Assembly: GCA_022750355.1 (NCBI GenBank)
Contig: JAKIVW010000056.1
Coordinates: forward strand, 1-10,879
DNA length: 10,879 nt
Source of the DNA: Thermoplasmata archaeon
GTDB lineage: Archaea > Thermoplasmatota > Thermoplasmata > Lutacidiplasmatales > UBA184
Direction: 5' to 3'
Position numbers and translations under genes: made by a program. Shown piece by piece: positions 5,480-10,879 of the stretch. How positions within the stretch are numbered: position 1 is the first letter of the stretch; every line of letters begins with the position of its first letter. The notes beneath the pieces are model-generated. The model was not told where the DNA came from and made no database searches. It saw only the letters and a program-made list of their open reading frames with translations.

Positions 5480-7109
5480 ACGGGGCGTGACGGGCCGAGT
5501 TCCGAATTTCGGGCGGGAGCGCACCGGCCCGCCGCGCGAATTTGAGTGCGACCGGACCGGTCGGCGATTCGGCCCCCTCGGCGACCCCGGTCGGGAGCGC
5601 GAGGGAAAGGCCCGCCTCGCGGGCGTGACGGGCTCCGGTCGAATCGAGCCGCTCCGTCCCCGGTCCCACTTCGACCGCGGCAGCCGCCGCCCGCGCGAAG
5701 GCGGTCCAGGCGGACAGGGTACCCTCGTTGGGCGAACCCGCCCCGCCCCGATGCGCGACGAGCGCGATGCGCTCCCGGAGGGGCGCCGAGGGCGGAGGGA
5801 GCGGAGACCGCGACGTGGGGCGGACGACGTACCAATCGGCCCCGGCCGCCGGCTCGTTTCGACCCTCGGGAGAGAACAGGTCGAGTTCGTGTACCGAGAA
5901 GAGGCGGAGCCGGGACGAGGAGGCCGCCTTCATTCGGCCCCGGGCCGACTCCGAGAGTCGGTAGGGGGTGCCGTTTCTGTCGACACCTTCCACGATCAGA
6001 CCGAGGTACGAGAGACCACGGTCGAGGGCGGCGACGACCAACCGGTCGATCGCCGCTGCGTCGGCCTCCGGGGCAAGGTGAACATGGAGGTCGCCCCGCA
6101 GGTCGCTCTCCGAGACGAGGGGGGGCAGGGGCGCTCGCGCCGCGGCCTCCACTTCGCCCCGGGCCTCTCGGATCTCGGGAGGGATCCACGCAAGGCCGAG
6201 CGCGGCGTACACCTCCTCCTCGGTGCGACCGGCGATCCGCTCCTCCCCCCGAAGGACCCCGTACTCGTTCACCCGGAGGCCCCGGTCCTTCGCGAGCGAA
6301 CGGATCTGTACGTTGTGGTCCTTGGACCCGGTGAAGTAGACCAGCGCGGCGCCGAACGAAGCCGGCTCGACGACGCGCAGGTCGACCTGGAGGCCATTCC
6401 GGAGGAGGACGGTCTCCTTGGTCCCTCCGCGGAGGCGGACCTCTCCGACCTCCGGCAAAGCGGAGAAAACGTCGAACGCCCGGGGTGGATCTTCGGAGGT
6501 GACCAGGATGTCCAGGTCCCCGACCGTTTCCCTTCCGCGACGGAAACTTCCGGCGACCTCCACTCGCTCGGCGCCCGCCCCTTCCCTCAAGGCGCGAACG
6601 AGGGCCTGAGCGATCGGGTACGCCACCTCGATCGATAGGCGGGCTCCGGGGGTCGAGGCCCGGCTCGCCGTGACGGCCGCCCGGATCTGGGCGATTTTCT
6701 TCTCCCCGAACCCTTTCACGCCGACCAGTCGACCCGCGTCGAGGGCGGTCAGCAACTCCGTCGGACCTGCGATGCCCAGTTCCACCCAGAATCGCCGCGC
6801 CGTCTTCGGCCCGAGGCCCGGGATGCCCAGCATCTCGGCGACCCCGGCCGGCACCTCCTTCCGGAGCCGATCGTAGTAATCGATCTTCCCCGTCGCGAGA
6901 TACTCCCGAAGCTTCTCCTCGATGGCGTCGCCGACGCCCGGTATCGATCGGAGCTCCCCCCGAGTCGCCACCGCTCCGAGATCCTCGGTGAGGGAGTCGA
7001 CCGAACGCGCGGCGCGACGGTAGGCCTCTGGCTTGAACCGCTCTCCCATCACGTCCAGGAGGTCGGCGATCCCTCGGAAGATCTCCGCCGCTTCCGCGTT
7101 CGAGGGCAT
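5448..7109 (-). CDS. polX: DNA polymerase X family protein with C-terminal, degenerate PHP domain
   Basis: Family X polymerases fill short gaps in DNA repair. The 553-residue product has helix-hairpin-helix segments at about 53-74 (IPGVG), 94-113 (IPGLG) and 126-145 (VKGFG). The nucleotidyltransferase palm follows, with AGSFRRGRETVGDLDILV (186-203) giving GS 187-188 and Asp198/Asp200, and a third Asp243 in LQVDLRV. A thumb segment YFTGSKDHNVQIRSLAKDRG (258-277), then LRVNEYG, carries the YF pair. The polymerase core therefore looks intact. The C-terminal PHP region (about 337-527) keeps HVH (342-344), ELD (408-410), His453 and Glu480 but has lost the expected TDH, SVH and DAH positions. ATG 7109 has AGGAG (7119-7115) 5 nt upstream. 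It lies 42 nt after the GNAT stop on the same strand, so the two are probably co-transcribed. The base-excision repair role is inferred from the family. Confidence 0.92.
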   Translation of the reverse strand: MPSNAEAAEIFRGIADLLDVMGERFKPEAYRRAARSVDSLTEDLGAVATRGELRSIPGVGDAIEEKLREYLATGKIDYYDRLRKEVPAGVAEMLGIPGLGPKTARRFWVELGIAGPTELLTALDAGRLVGVKGFGEKKIAQIRAAVTASRASTPGARLSIEVAYPIAQALVRALREGAGAERVEVAGSFRRGRETVGDLDILVTSEDPPRAFDVFSALPEVGEVRLRGGTKETVLLRNGLQVDLRVVEPASFGAALVYFTGSKDHNVQIRSLAKDRGLRVNEYGVLRGEERIAGRTEEEVYAALGLAWIPPEIREARGEVEAAARAPLPPLVSESDLRGDLHVHLAPEADAAAIDRLVVAALDRGLSYLGLIVEGVDRNGTPYRLSESARGRMKAASSSRLRLFSVHELDLFSPEGRNEPAAGADWYVVRPTSRSPLPPPSAPLRERIALVAHRGGAGSPNEGTLSAWTAFARAAAAAVEVGPGTERLDSTGARHAREAGLSLALPTGVAEGAESPTGPVALKFARRAGALPPEIRNSARHAPFSGGRTVGGA

Positions 7110-7114
7110 CGGGT

Positions 7115-7119
7115 CTCCT
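7115..7119 (-). promoter_or_regulatory. Ribosome binding site of polX
   Basis: AGGAG on the minus strand, 5 nt before ATG 7109, inside the 42-nt GNAT-polX gap. An internal, SD-led start supports co-transcription with the GNAT gene. An A/T-rich AAAATCTAA at about 7136-7144 could also act as an internal TATA element. Confidence 0.6.
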
Positions 7120-7151
7120 AGGGGTTTTCCTCGCCCTTAGATTTTCGGGGC

Positions 7152-7949
7152 CTAGGGGTCGCGCCCACATCCCGCGTCGATCCAAAGCCGACGGCCGACC
7201 GGACGGTACCCGAGCCCCGCGTACATGGCCCGTGCCGGCGCACCGTCCTCCCGCACGAACAGGCCACAGGGGGCACCGGCGCGCGCCGCCTCCCCCATGA
7301 CGGCCCGGACCACGGACCGGCCCCATCCCTGATTCCGGTGATCCGGGTCCACATAGACTCCGCCGACGACCCAGAGGTGGGGGAGTCGCACGGCGGGGCG
7401 GGCGAGCGCGACCAGCCGCCCTCCCTCAAACCCGCCCCACACCGGTTCCATCGCCGGATCGATCCCGGAATAGGCGGCGCCGATCCGCTCGGTCTGGCGG
7501 CCCGCAAACTCCCGGACGATCGTGCGTTCGTCCCCCGTCAGCCGGCGGACCATCTCGTCGTGCGGCCCGACCGGTGGGGGAGACCCCACGGGAGCAACCT
7601 CGGCGAGCACCGGACGAACCGTGGCAGGCCCCCTAGCCCGTTCCGCCAGCGGGGCCCCGGCCTCGGAACAGAGGATGACCAGCGGGCGAGGCGGGAGCAC
7701 GCCGAGCAGTCCGCTGGTGGACTCCGGGTCCCCGAGCCAGTGGACGATCGTCCCCCCGTCCCCGAGCGGCCAGAGCAGCAGGTAACCGAGCGTCGTCGAC
7801 CCCCGGAGCGCGGAGAAGAACCGGACACGCCCCGGATGTTGGTCGAGGTCCCACAGGGCGTATGCGTGAAGGAGAGGCTCCTCACGGGCGGCGGATTCGA
7901 GCCACGTTCGGTCGATCGTGGGTCGGATTTCGACCGGGGCCCCCGACAT
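7152..7949 (-). CDS. GNAT-family N-acetyltransferase
   Basis: A 265-residue protein. The C-terminal third (about 160-255) is a typical GCN5-related acetyltransferase core: a strand LWVVGGVYVDPDHR (192-205), the acetyl-CoA pyrophosphate loop RNQGWG (205-210) and its helix, then a strand and the FVREDGAPARAMYAGLGYRP segment (231-250) that resembles the usual N-x-x-A-x-x-x-Y-x-x-x-G-F motif. The N-terminal half (about 1-135) is divergent and could be a second, non-catalytic GNAT-like lobe, as in tandem-GNAT or FR47-like proteins. The substrate, small molecule or protein, cannot be deduced. ATG 7949 has no SD, but an A/T element is centred 25.5 nt upstream, so a leaderless mRNA is likely. It is first in a probable two-gene unit with polX. 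Confidence 0.85.
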   Translation of the reverse strand: MSGAPVEIRPTIDRTWLESAAREEPLLHAYALWDLDQHPGRVRFFSALRGSTTLGYLLLWPLGDGGTIVHWLGDPESTSGLLGVLPPRPLVILCSEAGAPLAERARGPATVRPVLAEVAPVGSPPPVGPHDEMVRRLTGDERTIVREFAGRQTERIGAAYSGIDPAMEPVWGGFEGGRLVALARPAVRLPHLWVVGGVYVDPDHRNQGWGRSVVRAVMGEAARAGAPCGLFVREDGAPARAMYAGLGYRPVGRRLWIDAGCGRDP

Positions 7950-7970
7950 GGTCCCCGCCAGTTCCGCGGC

Positions 7971-7978
7971 CTAGTTAG
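7971..7978. promoter_or_regulatory. Shared TATA-like element for the divergent GNAT and DUF2400 genes
   Basis: CTAGTTAG is the only A/T-rich stretch in the 50-nt gap. Its centre (7974.5) is exactly 25.5 nt from the A of ATG 7949 on the minus strand and 25.5 nt from the A of ATG 8000 on the plus strand. Both distances suit leaderless archaeal transcription, so one element could drive both genes. Confidence 0.5.
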
Positions 7979-7999
7979 CCCCCCGGCAGGAGCGAGGGG

Positions 8000-8941
8000 A
8001 TGGGTTCCAGCCGCGAACGTGAAGGTAAATCCACACCATCGCTCCGAACGATCGTGCGGATCCACCGTCCGACTCCGGAGCTGCCCCAGCATCTGGAGGC
8101 TCTCTACCGTGACTTTCCGTTCGAGCGGTCCCTCGCCGAGGACCCGATCTCTTCCATCCGACCGTTCACCCACGACACCCGCTCGGCGGAGGTCCTGGGG
8201 ATCTTGGCCGCGACACTGGCCATCGGGAACACCACGGCGATCCGCGGGTCGCTCGCTCGACTGATGGCGTTGACCGCGGGGGCCCCCGAGCAGTGGCTCC
8301 TCGAGACGCCGCGAGGAGCGCGAGCCCGCGCCCTTCGACCGTTTCGGCACCGCTGGATCCGCGGCGACCAGGTCGAGTACCTGGCCCGGGTCTTGGCCGA
8401 GTATTACTCGTCCCACGAGACGCTGGAGGACGCCTTCCTCGAGGGGTACCTCCGCGGGGGGTTTCCCGGCGGGTTGGACTCCCTGGTCCGGGTGCTGCGG
8501 GGGGACGGATCGCGGAACCGGAACGGGCCTCCGCCCGCGGGGTATCTCCACCTGTTCCCCAGCCCCCTCGGCACGCCCCGGAGTCCGTGCAAGCGGATGA
8601 CCCTCTTCGTTCGATGGATGGTGCGCGAACGGTACCCGGACCTCGGGTACTGGCGCCGCGTTCCGACCGGCGACCTGCGGGTGCCGCTCGACCTGCACGT
8701 CCACTGGATCGCGTACAATCTCGGGCTGACCACCCGTCGGACCCGGTCCTGGGCCGCGGTCGAAGAGGTCAGCGAAGCGCTCCGACGTATCGACCCCATC
8801 GACCCGATCAAGTTCGATTTCGTCCTGTGCCATACCGGCATCTCCGGCGATTGCCCCAAGCGGAGGGACATTTCGGTGTGCGGTCCCTGCTCCGTGCGGC
8901 CCGATTGTCGGATGTGGAGAGGACGGGGGGTCGCCGCTTGA
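8000..8941 (+). CDS. DUF2400/TIGR02757-family protein with endonuclease III-like Fe-S cysteine loop
   Basis: The 313-residue protein matches the TIGR02757/DUF2400 family by its ordered motifs: AEDPISSIRPF (46-56), the SPCKRMTLFVRWMVR block (195-209), VPLDLHVHWIAYNLGLTTRR (228-247) and IDPIDPIKFDFVL (264-276). These align by eye with the helix-hairpin-helix DNA glycosylases: Asp231 in PLDLHV falls where E. coli Nth has its catalytic Asp in VDTHI, and Lys198 is a candidate catalytic lysine. The C-terminus has C285-x8-C294-x2-C297-x5-C303, close to the C-x6-C-x2-C-x5-C [4Fe-4S] loop of Nth/MutY; C277 lies nearby. A DNA repair glycosylase or lyase role is inferred, not proven. ATG 8000 fits the leaderless promoter; GTG 8054, with GTAAAT upstream, is an alternative. 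It overlaps the next gene by 4 nt. Confidence 0.82.
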   Translation: MGSSREREGKSTPSLRTIVRIHRPTPELPQHLEALYRDFPFERSLAEDPISSIRPFTHDTRSAEVLGILAATLAIGNTTAIRGSLARLMALTAGAPEQWLLETPRGARARALRPFRHRWIRGDQVEYLARVLAEYYSSHETLEDAFLEGYLRGGFPGGLDSLVRVLRGDGSRNRNGPPPAGYLHLFPSPLGTPRSPCKRMTLFVRWMVRERYPDLGYWRRVPTGDLRVPLDLHVHWIAYNLGLTTRRTRSWAAVEEVSEALRRIDPIDPIKFDFVLCHTGISGDCPKRRDISVCGPCSVRPDCRMWRGRGVAA

Positions 8942-9345
8942 GCCCTGACCAGGAGTCGTTCGAGGTCCATCCGGGGCTTCGATTGCGGTTCGTCGCGGCG
9001 GGCGAGCAGATCGCGTGGAGGCCGCTGCCGGAGCAACCGACTCGCCCCGCCGAACGTCGGGGGCGGATCGCCCTCCTACGCGAGGACGAAGCGCGCTTCG
9101 AGGAGTGGGGATCGGACGACCGCGGGGGCGTCATGGTCGACTCGAGCCCCCTTGGGGCCCTGCTGATGATGCTCGCCATCGACCGACGGGGCGTCCCGAC
9201 CGCGCTCGGCGCGGTCCACGCCGGCCGGGACGACGCGTTTCCGTCCGGTGCCCTCGTCGCCGTCTGGGGGGACGGGTCGGCCCCGGAGGACGAGCACCCT
9301 CGGTTCACGGATGTCCTCCGACTCGCGCGCTACGCGCTCGAGTAG
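8938..9345 (+). CDS. Conserved-looking hypothetical protein overlapping the DUF2400 gene
   Basis: I do not recognise a family. Starting from TTG 8938, which overlaps the upstream TGA as TTGA, gives 135 residues; GTG 8914 in the same frame would add 8. The product is soluble, begins SPDQESFEVHPGLRLRF and has a hydrophobic patch SSPLGALLMMLAIDRRGVPT in the middle. The end reads VAVWGDGSAPEDEHPRFTDV, then LRLARYALE. No cysteines, catalytic signature, signal peptide or membrane helix is apparent. The frame remains open far upstream inside the DUF2400 gene, but that part is Arg/Pro-rich shadow sequence and is excluded. The overlap implies translational coupling and co-expression with the DUF2400 protein. 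Good amino-acid composition and the stop just before a clear promoter support a real gene; the function is unknown. Confidence 0.7.
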   Translation: MSPDQESFEVHPGLRLRFVAAGEQIAWRPLPEQPTRPAERRGRIALLREDEARFEEWGSDDRGGVMVDSSPLGALLMMLAIDRRGVPTALGAVHAGRDDAFPSGALVAVWGDGSAPEDEHPRFTDVLRLARYALE

Positions 9346-9359
9346 TCGCCTCCATATGC

Positions 9360-9367
9360 TTATATTT
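9360..9367 (+). promoter_or_regulatory. TATA box of the marR-MFS operon
   Basis: TTATATTT lies in an A/T-rich island (about 9352-9403) unlike the rest of the window. Its centre predicts a transcription start near 9389 and a leader of about 13 nt holding the SD GGGAG (9395-9399), 3 nt before ATG 9403. Confidence 0.65.
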
Positions 9368-9396
9368 CCTAATGATTCGGTATAGGAATAATTAGG
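9366..9396. promoter_or_regulatory. Candidate MarR operator: overlapping inverted repeats
   Basis: TTCCTA (9366-9371) is matched by its inverse TAGGAA (9383-9388) with an 11-nt spacer. CCTAAT (9368-9373) is matched by ATTAGG (9391-9396) with a 17-nt spacer. The repeats run from the TATA box across the predicted transcription start to the SD, where a bound dimer would block initiation. Autoregulation by the adjacent MarR protein is inferred from the family's habit. Confidence 0.5.
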
Positions 9397-9402
9397 GAGT
9401 CA

Positions 9403-9894
9403 ATGCACGCACCGTTGCGAACCCCGCGCGCTCCGCCGGTCGCCCTCGAACCCGAGGACCTCATGAGCTCGGTCCACGAAGTGATGGGGTCGGTCCTTCG
9501 GCGCCTCGCGCCGACCCTCGAGGAGGAGGGGATCACGTTGGGCCAGTTCTGGGCCCTCCATCTGGTCTCGAGCCTCGGTCAAACCTCGCTGACCTCCGTG
9601 GCGCGTCACCTCTCCGTCGCGCCTCCGACGGTGTGCGGCAACGTCGACCAGTTGGTCCGTTCCGGTTTCGTTTCACGGCACCGGTCCGAGCAGGACCGCC
9701 GAGCGGTCGAGTTGACGCTCACTCCGTCCGGACGCCGACTCGAAGCGCGCATCTGGCGCGCGGTGGGTCAGGTGATGCGCTCCGCGACCGACGAACTATC
9801 GGGGGAGGACGTCGCCACGGCGACCCGCGTCTTCCGGGAACTCCGGATTCGCCTCGAACGCCCCTCGGTCGAACTTCGACGGGAGGCGTCGTGA
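9403..9894 (+). CDS. MarR-family winged-helix transcription regulator
   Basis: A 163-residue cytoplasmic regulator. A helical dimerisation region (about 20-58, LMSSVHEVMGSVLRRLAPTL and following) leads into the helix-turn-helix (TSLTSVARHLSVAPPTVCGN, 61-80, then VDQLVRSGFV). The wing SRHRSEQDRRAVELTLTPSG (91-110) contains the family's D-x-R element (Asp98-Arg99-Arg100). A single Cys78 lies in the recognition helix. The C-terminal helix completes the dimer interface. MarR proteins usually repress efflux or stress genes until a phenolic or other small ligand binds. ATG 9403 is supported by SD GGGAG 3 nt upstream and by the TATA box; Met21 (9463) is a less likely start. Its stop overlaps the MFS start as GTGA, so it very likely controls its own transcript and the transporter. 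Confidence 0.93.
   Translation: MHAPLRTPRAPPVALEPEDLMSSVHEVMGSVLRRLAPTLEEEGITLGQFWALHLVSSLGQTSLTSVARHLSVAPPTVCGNVDQLVRSGFVSRHRSEQDRRAVELTLTPSGRRLEARIWRAVGQVMRSATDELSGEDVATATRVFRELRIRLERPSVELRREAS
9881..9886 (+). promoter_or_regulatory. Ribosome binding site of the MFS gene inside marR
   Basis: GGGAGG within the last codons of marR, 4 nt before GTG 9891. It fixes the GTG start in the GTGA overlap and indicates translational coupling. Confidence 0.7.
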
Positions 9895-10879
9895 ACGCCC
9901 CTGGCCTGCCGGCCCGCACCTACGACCCGCGCTACGCGCGGACGGTCCTCGCGATCCTCGCCGGAATGGCCCTCATGGTCACGTACGTCGAGACGATGGT
10001 CCTTCCCGCCTTCAGCAACTTCGAGCAGTTCTTCCAGGTCCGGGACGCCAGCACGATCGCGTGGATCCTTTCGGCCTACCTCCTGGTCGGGGTGGTCGTC
10101 ACCCCGATCTTCGGGAAGCTCGGCGACATCTACGGCAAGAAGCGGATGCTCCTCATCGCCATGGGGGTCTACACCCTCGCGGTCAGCATCGCGGGCTTCA
10201 CGCCCAATATCGGAGCCGCCGTGGGACTCACCCGCCCGAACCAGATCTTCGTCCTCATCGCGGTCCGAGCGCTCCAGGGCGTCGGGATGGCGATGTTCCC
10301 CCTCGGATTCGCCATGTTGCCCGAGGTCTACCCCCCCGCCAAGGTCGGCCAGGCGCAGGGGATCCTCTCCGGGATGTTCGCGGGGGGCGCCGCCCTGGGT
10401 CTGATCGGTGGTGGCTGGATCGCCCAGAACTACGGTTGGCAGTTGACCTACCACACGGTCATCCCGGTCGCGGTCCTCGTCCTAGTGCTCGCCGCGGTGT
10501 TCGTGCGGGAATCGTTGGTCCGTGCGGCCCGCAAGATCGATTTCATCGGCGTGACCAGCCTCGGGATCGGACTCACGTTCCTCATGCTCGGCATCACGGA
10601 GGGGGCGTACTGGGGCTGGACCAACTTCACGGGCGGGGCGGTCGGCGGAGTCGCCTGGGGCGTTCCGGAGTTCTTCCTGATCGCCCTCGCGGCGTTCGCG
10701 GTCTTCCTCTGGTGGGAGCCTCGGGCCCCGAGCCCGATCGTCTCGTTCAAGGAGCTGCGGCAGCGGAACATCTGGGTCTCCAACCTGAACGGCGTGATCG
10801 TGGGCACCTCGATGTTCCTCATGTTCACCATCCTCGTCATCCTCGGGGAATACCCGTCGCCGGGGTTCGGCCTCGGGGA
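9891..10879 (+). CDS. DHA2-type MFS efflux transporter, C-terminally truncated by the window
   Basis: The frame is open from GTG 9891 to the window end (329 complete codons), so it has no stop here. The product begins VNAPGLPARTYDPRYARTVL and shows about nine hydrophobic helices: roughly 19-40, 55-77, 86-105, 118-140, 155-178, 186-204, 219-240, 259-275 and 298-319. MFS motif A is GKLGDIYGKKR (75-85) between helices 2 and 3, a motif-B-like RALQGVG (126-132) begins helix 4, and a motif-C-like GMFAGGAALGLIGGGW (161-176) is in helix 5. The acidic TM1 segment TYVETMVLPA (31-40) resembles the DHA2 (14-helix) drug:H+ antiporters. Helix 5 lacks the usual motif-C proline. Coupling to marR suggests inducible export of a toxic or signalling compound; the substrate is unknown. 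Confidence 0.9.
   Translation, partial: MNAPGLPARTYDPRYARTVLAILAGMALMVTYVETMVLPAFSNFEQFFQVRDASTIAWILSAYLLVGVVVTPIFGKLGDIYGKKRMLLIAMGVYTLAVSIAGFTPNIGAAVGLTRPNQIFVLIAVRALQGVGMAMFPLGFAMLPEVYPPAKVGQAQGILSGMFAGGAALGLIGGGWIAQNYGWQLTYHTVIPVAVLVLVLAAVFVRESLVRAARKIDFIGVTSLGIGLTFLMLGITEGAYWGWTNFTGGAVGGVAWGVPEFFLIALAAFAVFLWWEPRAPSPIVSFKELRQRNIWVSNLNGVIVGTSMFLMFTILVILGEYPSPGFGLG

Noticed and set aside
5487..6638. Plus-strand open frame opposite polX
   Set aside because: Antisense to conserved polX motifs; low-complexity Arg/Gly/Pro sequence.
7538..8833. Minus-strand open frame across the DUF2400 gene and into GNAT
   Set aside because: Antisense to the conserved DUF2400 motifs and out of frame with GNAT; no domain.
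9768..10454. Minus-strand open frame, Asp/Glu/His-rich, opposite marR and the MFS gene
   Set aside because: The plus strand carries the MarR wing and MFS motifs; the acidic composition is the usual antisense pattern of a GC-rich gene.
1..10879. tRNA, rRNA, CRISPR, insertion sequence or attachment site
   Set aside because: No TTCGA-containing tRNA-like arm with matching stems, no regularly spaced repeats, no transposase and no terminal inverted repeats were seen; gene content and composition look uniform.

Overview
This is a GC-rich, tightly packed archaeal segment. It is probably from a high-GC member of the Thermoplasmatota, though the lineage is an inference. Three points suggest archaea. 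Several genes have an A/T-rich TATA-like element centred 25-28 nt upstream of the start codon with no Shine-Dalgarno (SD) site, the pattern of leaderless archaeal transcripts. The truncated left-edge gene looks like the N-terminal sensor part of the archaeal Bat/HTH_10 regulators. The STAND-type ATPase/TPR protein and the PolX-PHP protein also fit. No rRNA, tRNA, CRISPR array or insertion sequence was seen.

Layout, left to right. (1) A leftward, truncated Bat-like regulator (1-138) with a palindromic TATA box, then about 300 nt of non-coding DNA. (2) A rightward group: a STAND/AAA_16 ATPase with TPRs (444-2858), nadC (2965-3738, homology starting upstream of its only usual start codon) and nadA (3757-4662). 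(3) A leftward three-helix membrane protein (about 5023-4679), divergent from a rightward small zinc-finger protein (5126-5479), both served by one A/T-rich element at about 5095-5102. (4) A leftward pair, a GNAT acetyltransferase (7949-7152) followed by DNA polymerase X with an eroded PHP domain (7109-5448). The polX 3' end overlaps the zinc-finger gene tail to tail. (5) Divergent from these, a rightward DUF2400/TIGR02757 protein carrying an endonuclease III-like Fe-S cysteine loop (8000-8941) and an overlapping unknown gene (8938-9345). (6) A rightward MarR regulator (9403-9894) and a DHA2-type MFS transporter (9891 to the window end, truncated), overlapping by 4 nt, behind an A/T-rich promoter with inverted repeats.

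How the genes work together. NadA and NadC are the last two steps of de novo NAD synthesis up to nicotinate mononucleotide; the aspartate-oxidising partner is not here. PolX and the DUF2400 protein face each other across a 50-bp divergent promoter and could both act in base-excision repair. MarR and MFS form a usual drug- or metabolite-responsive efflux unit.

The items most worth a second look are the missing canonical start of nadC, the degenerate PHP domain of PolX, the Nth-like features of the DUF2400 protein, the exactly symmetric divergent promoter at 7950-7999, and the four-CxxC zinc-finger protein. No wholly new multi-gene system is evident.
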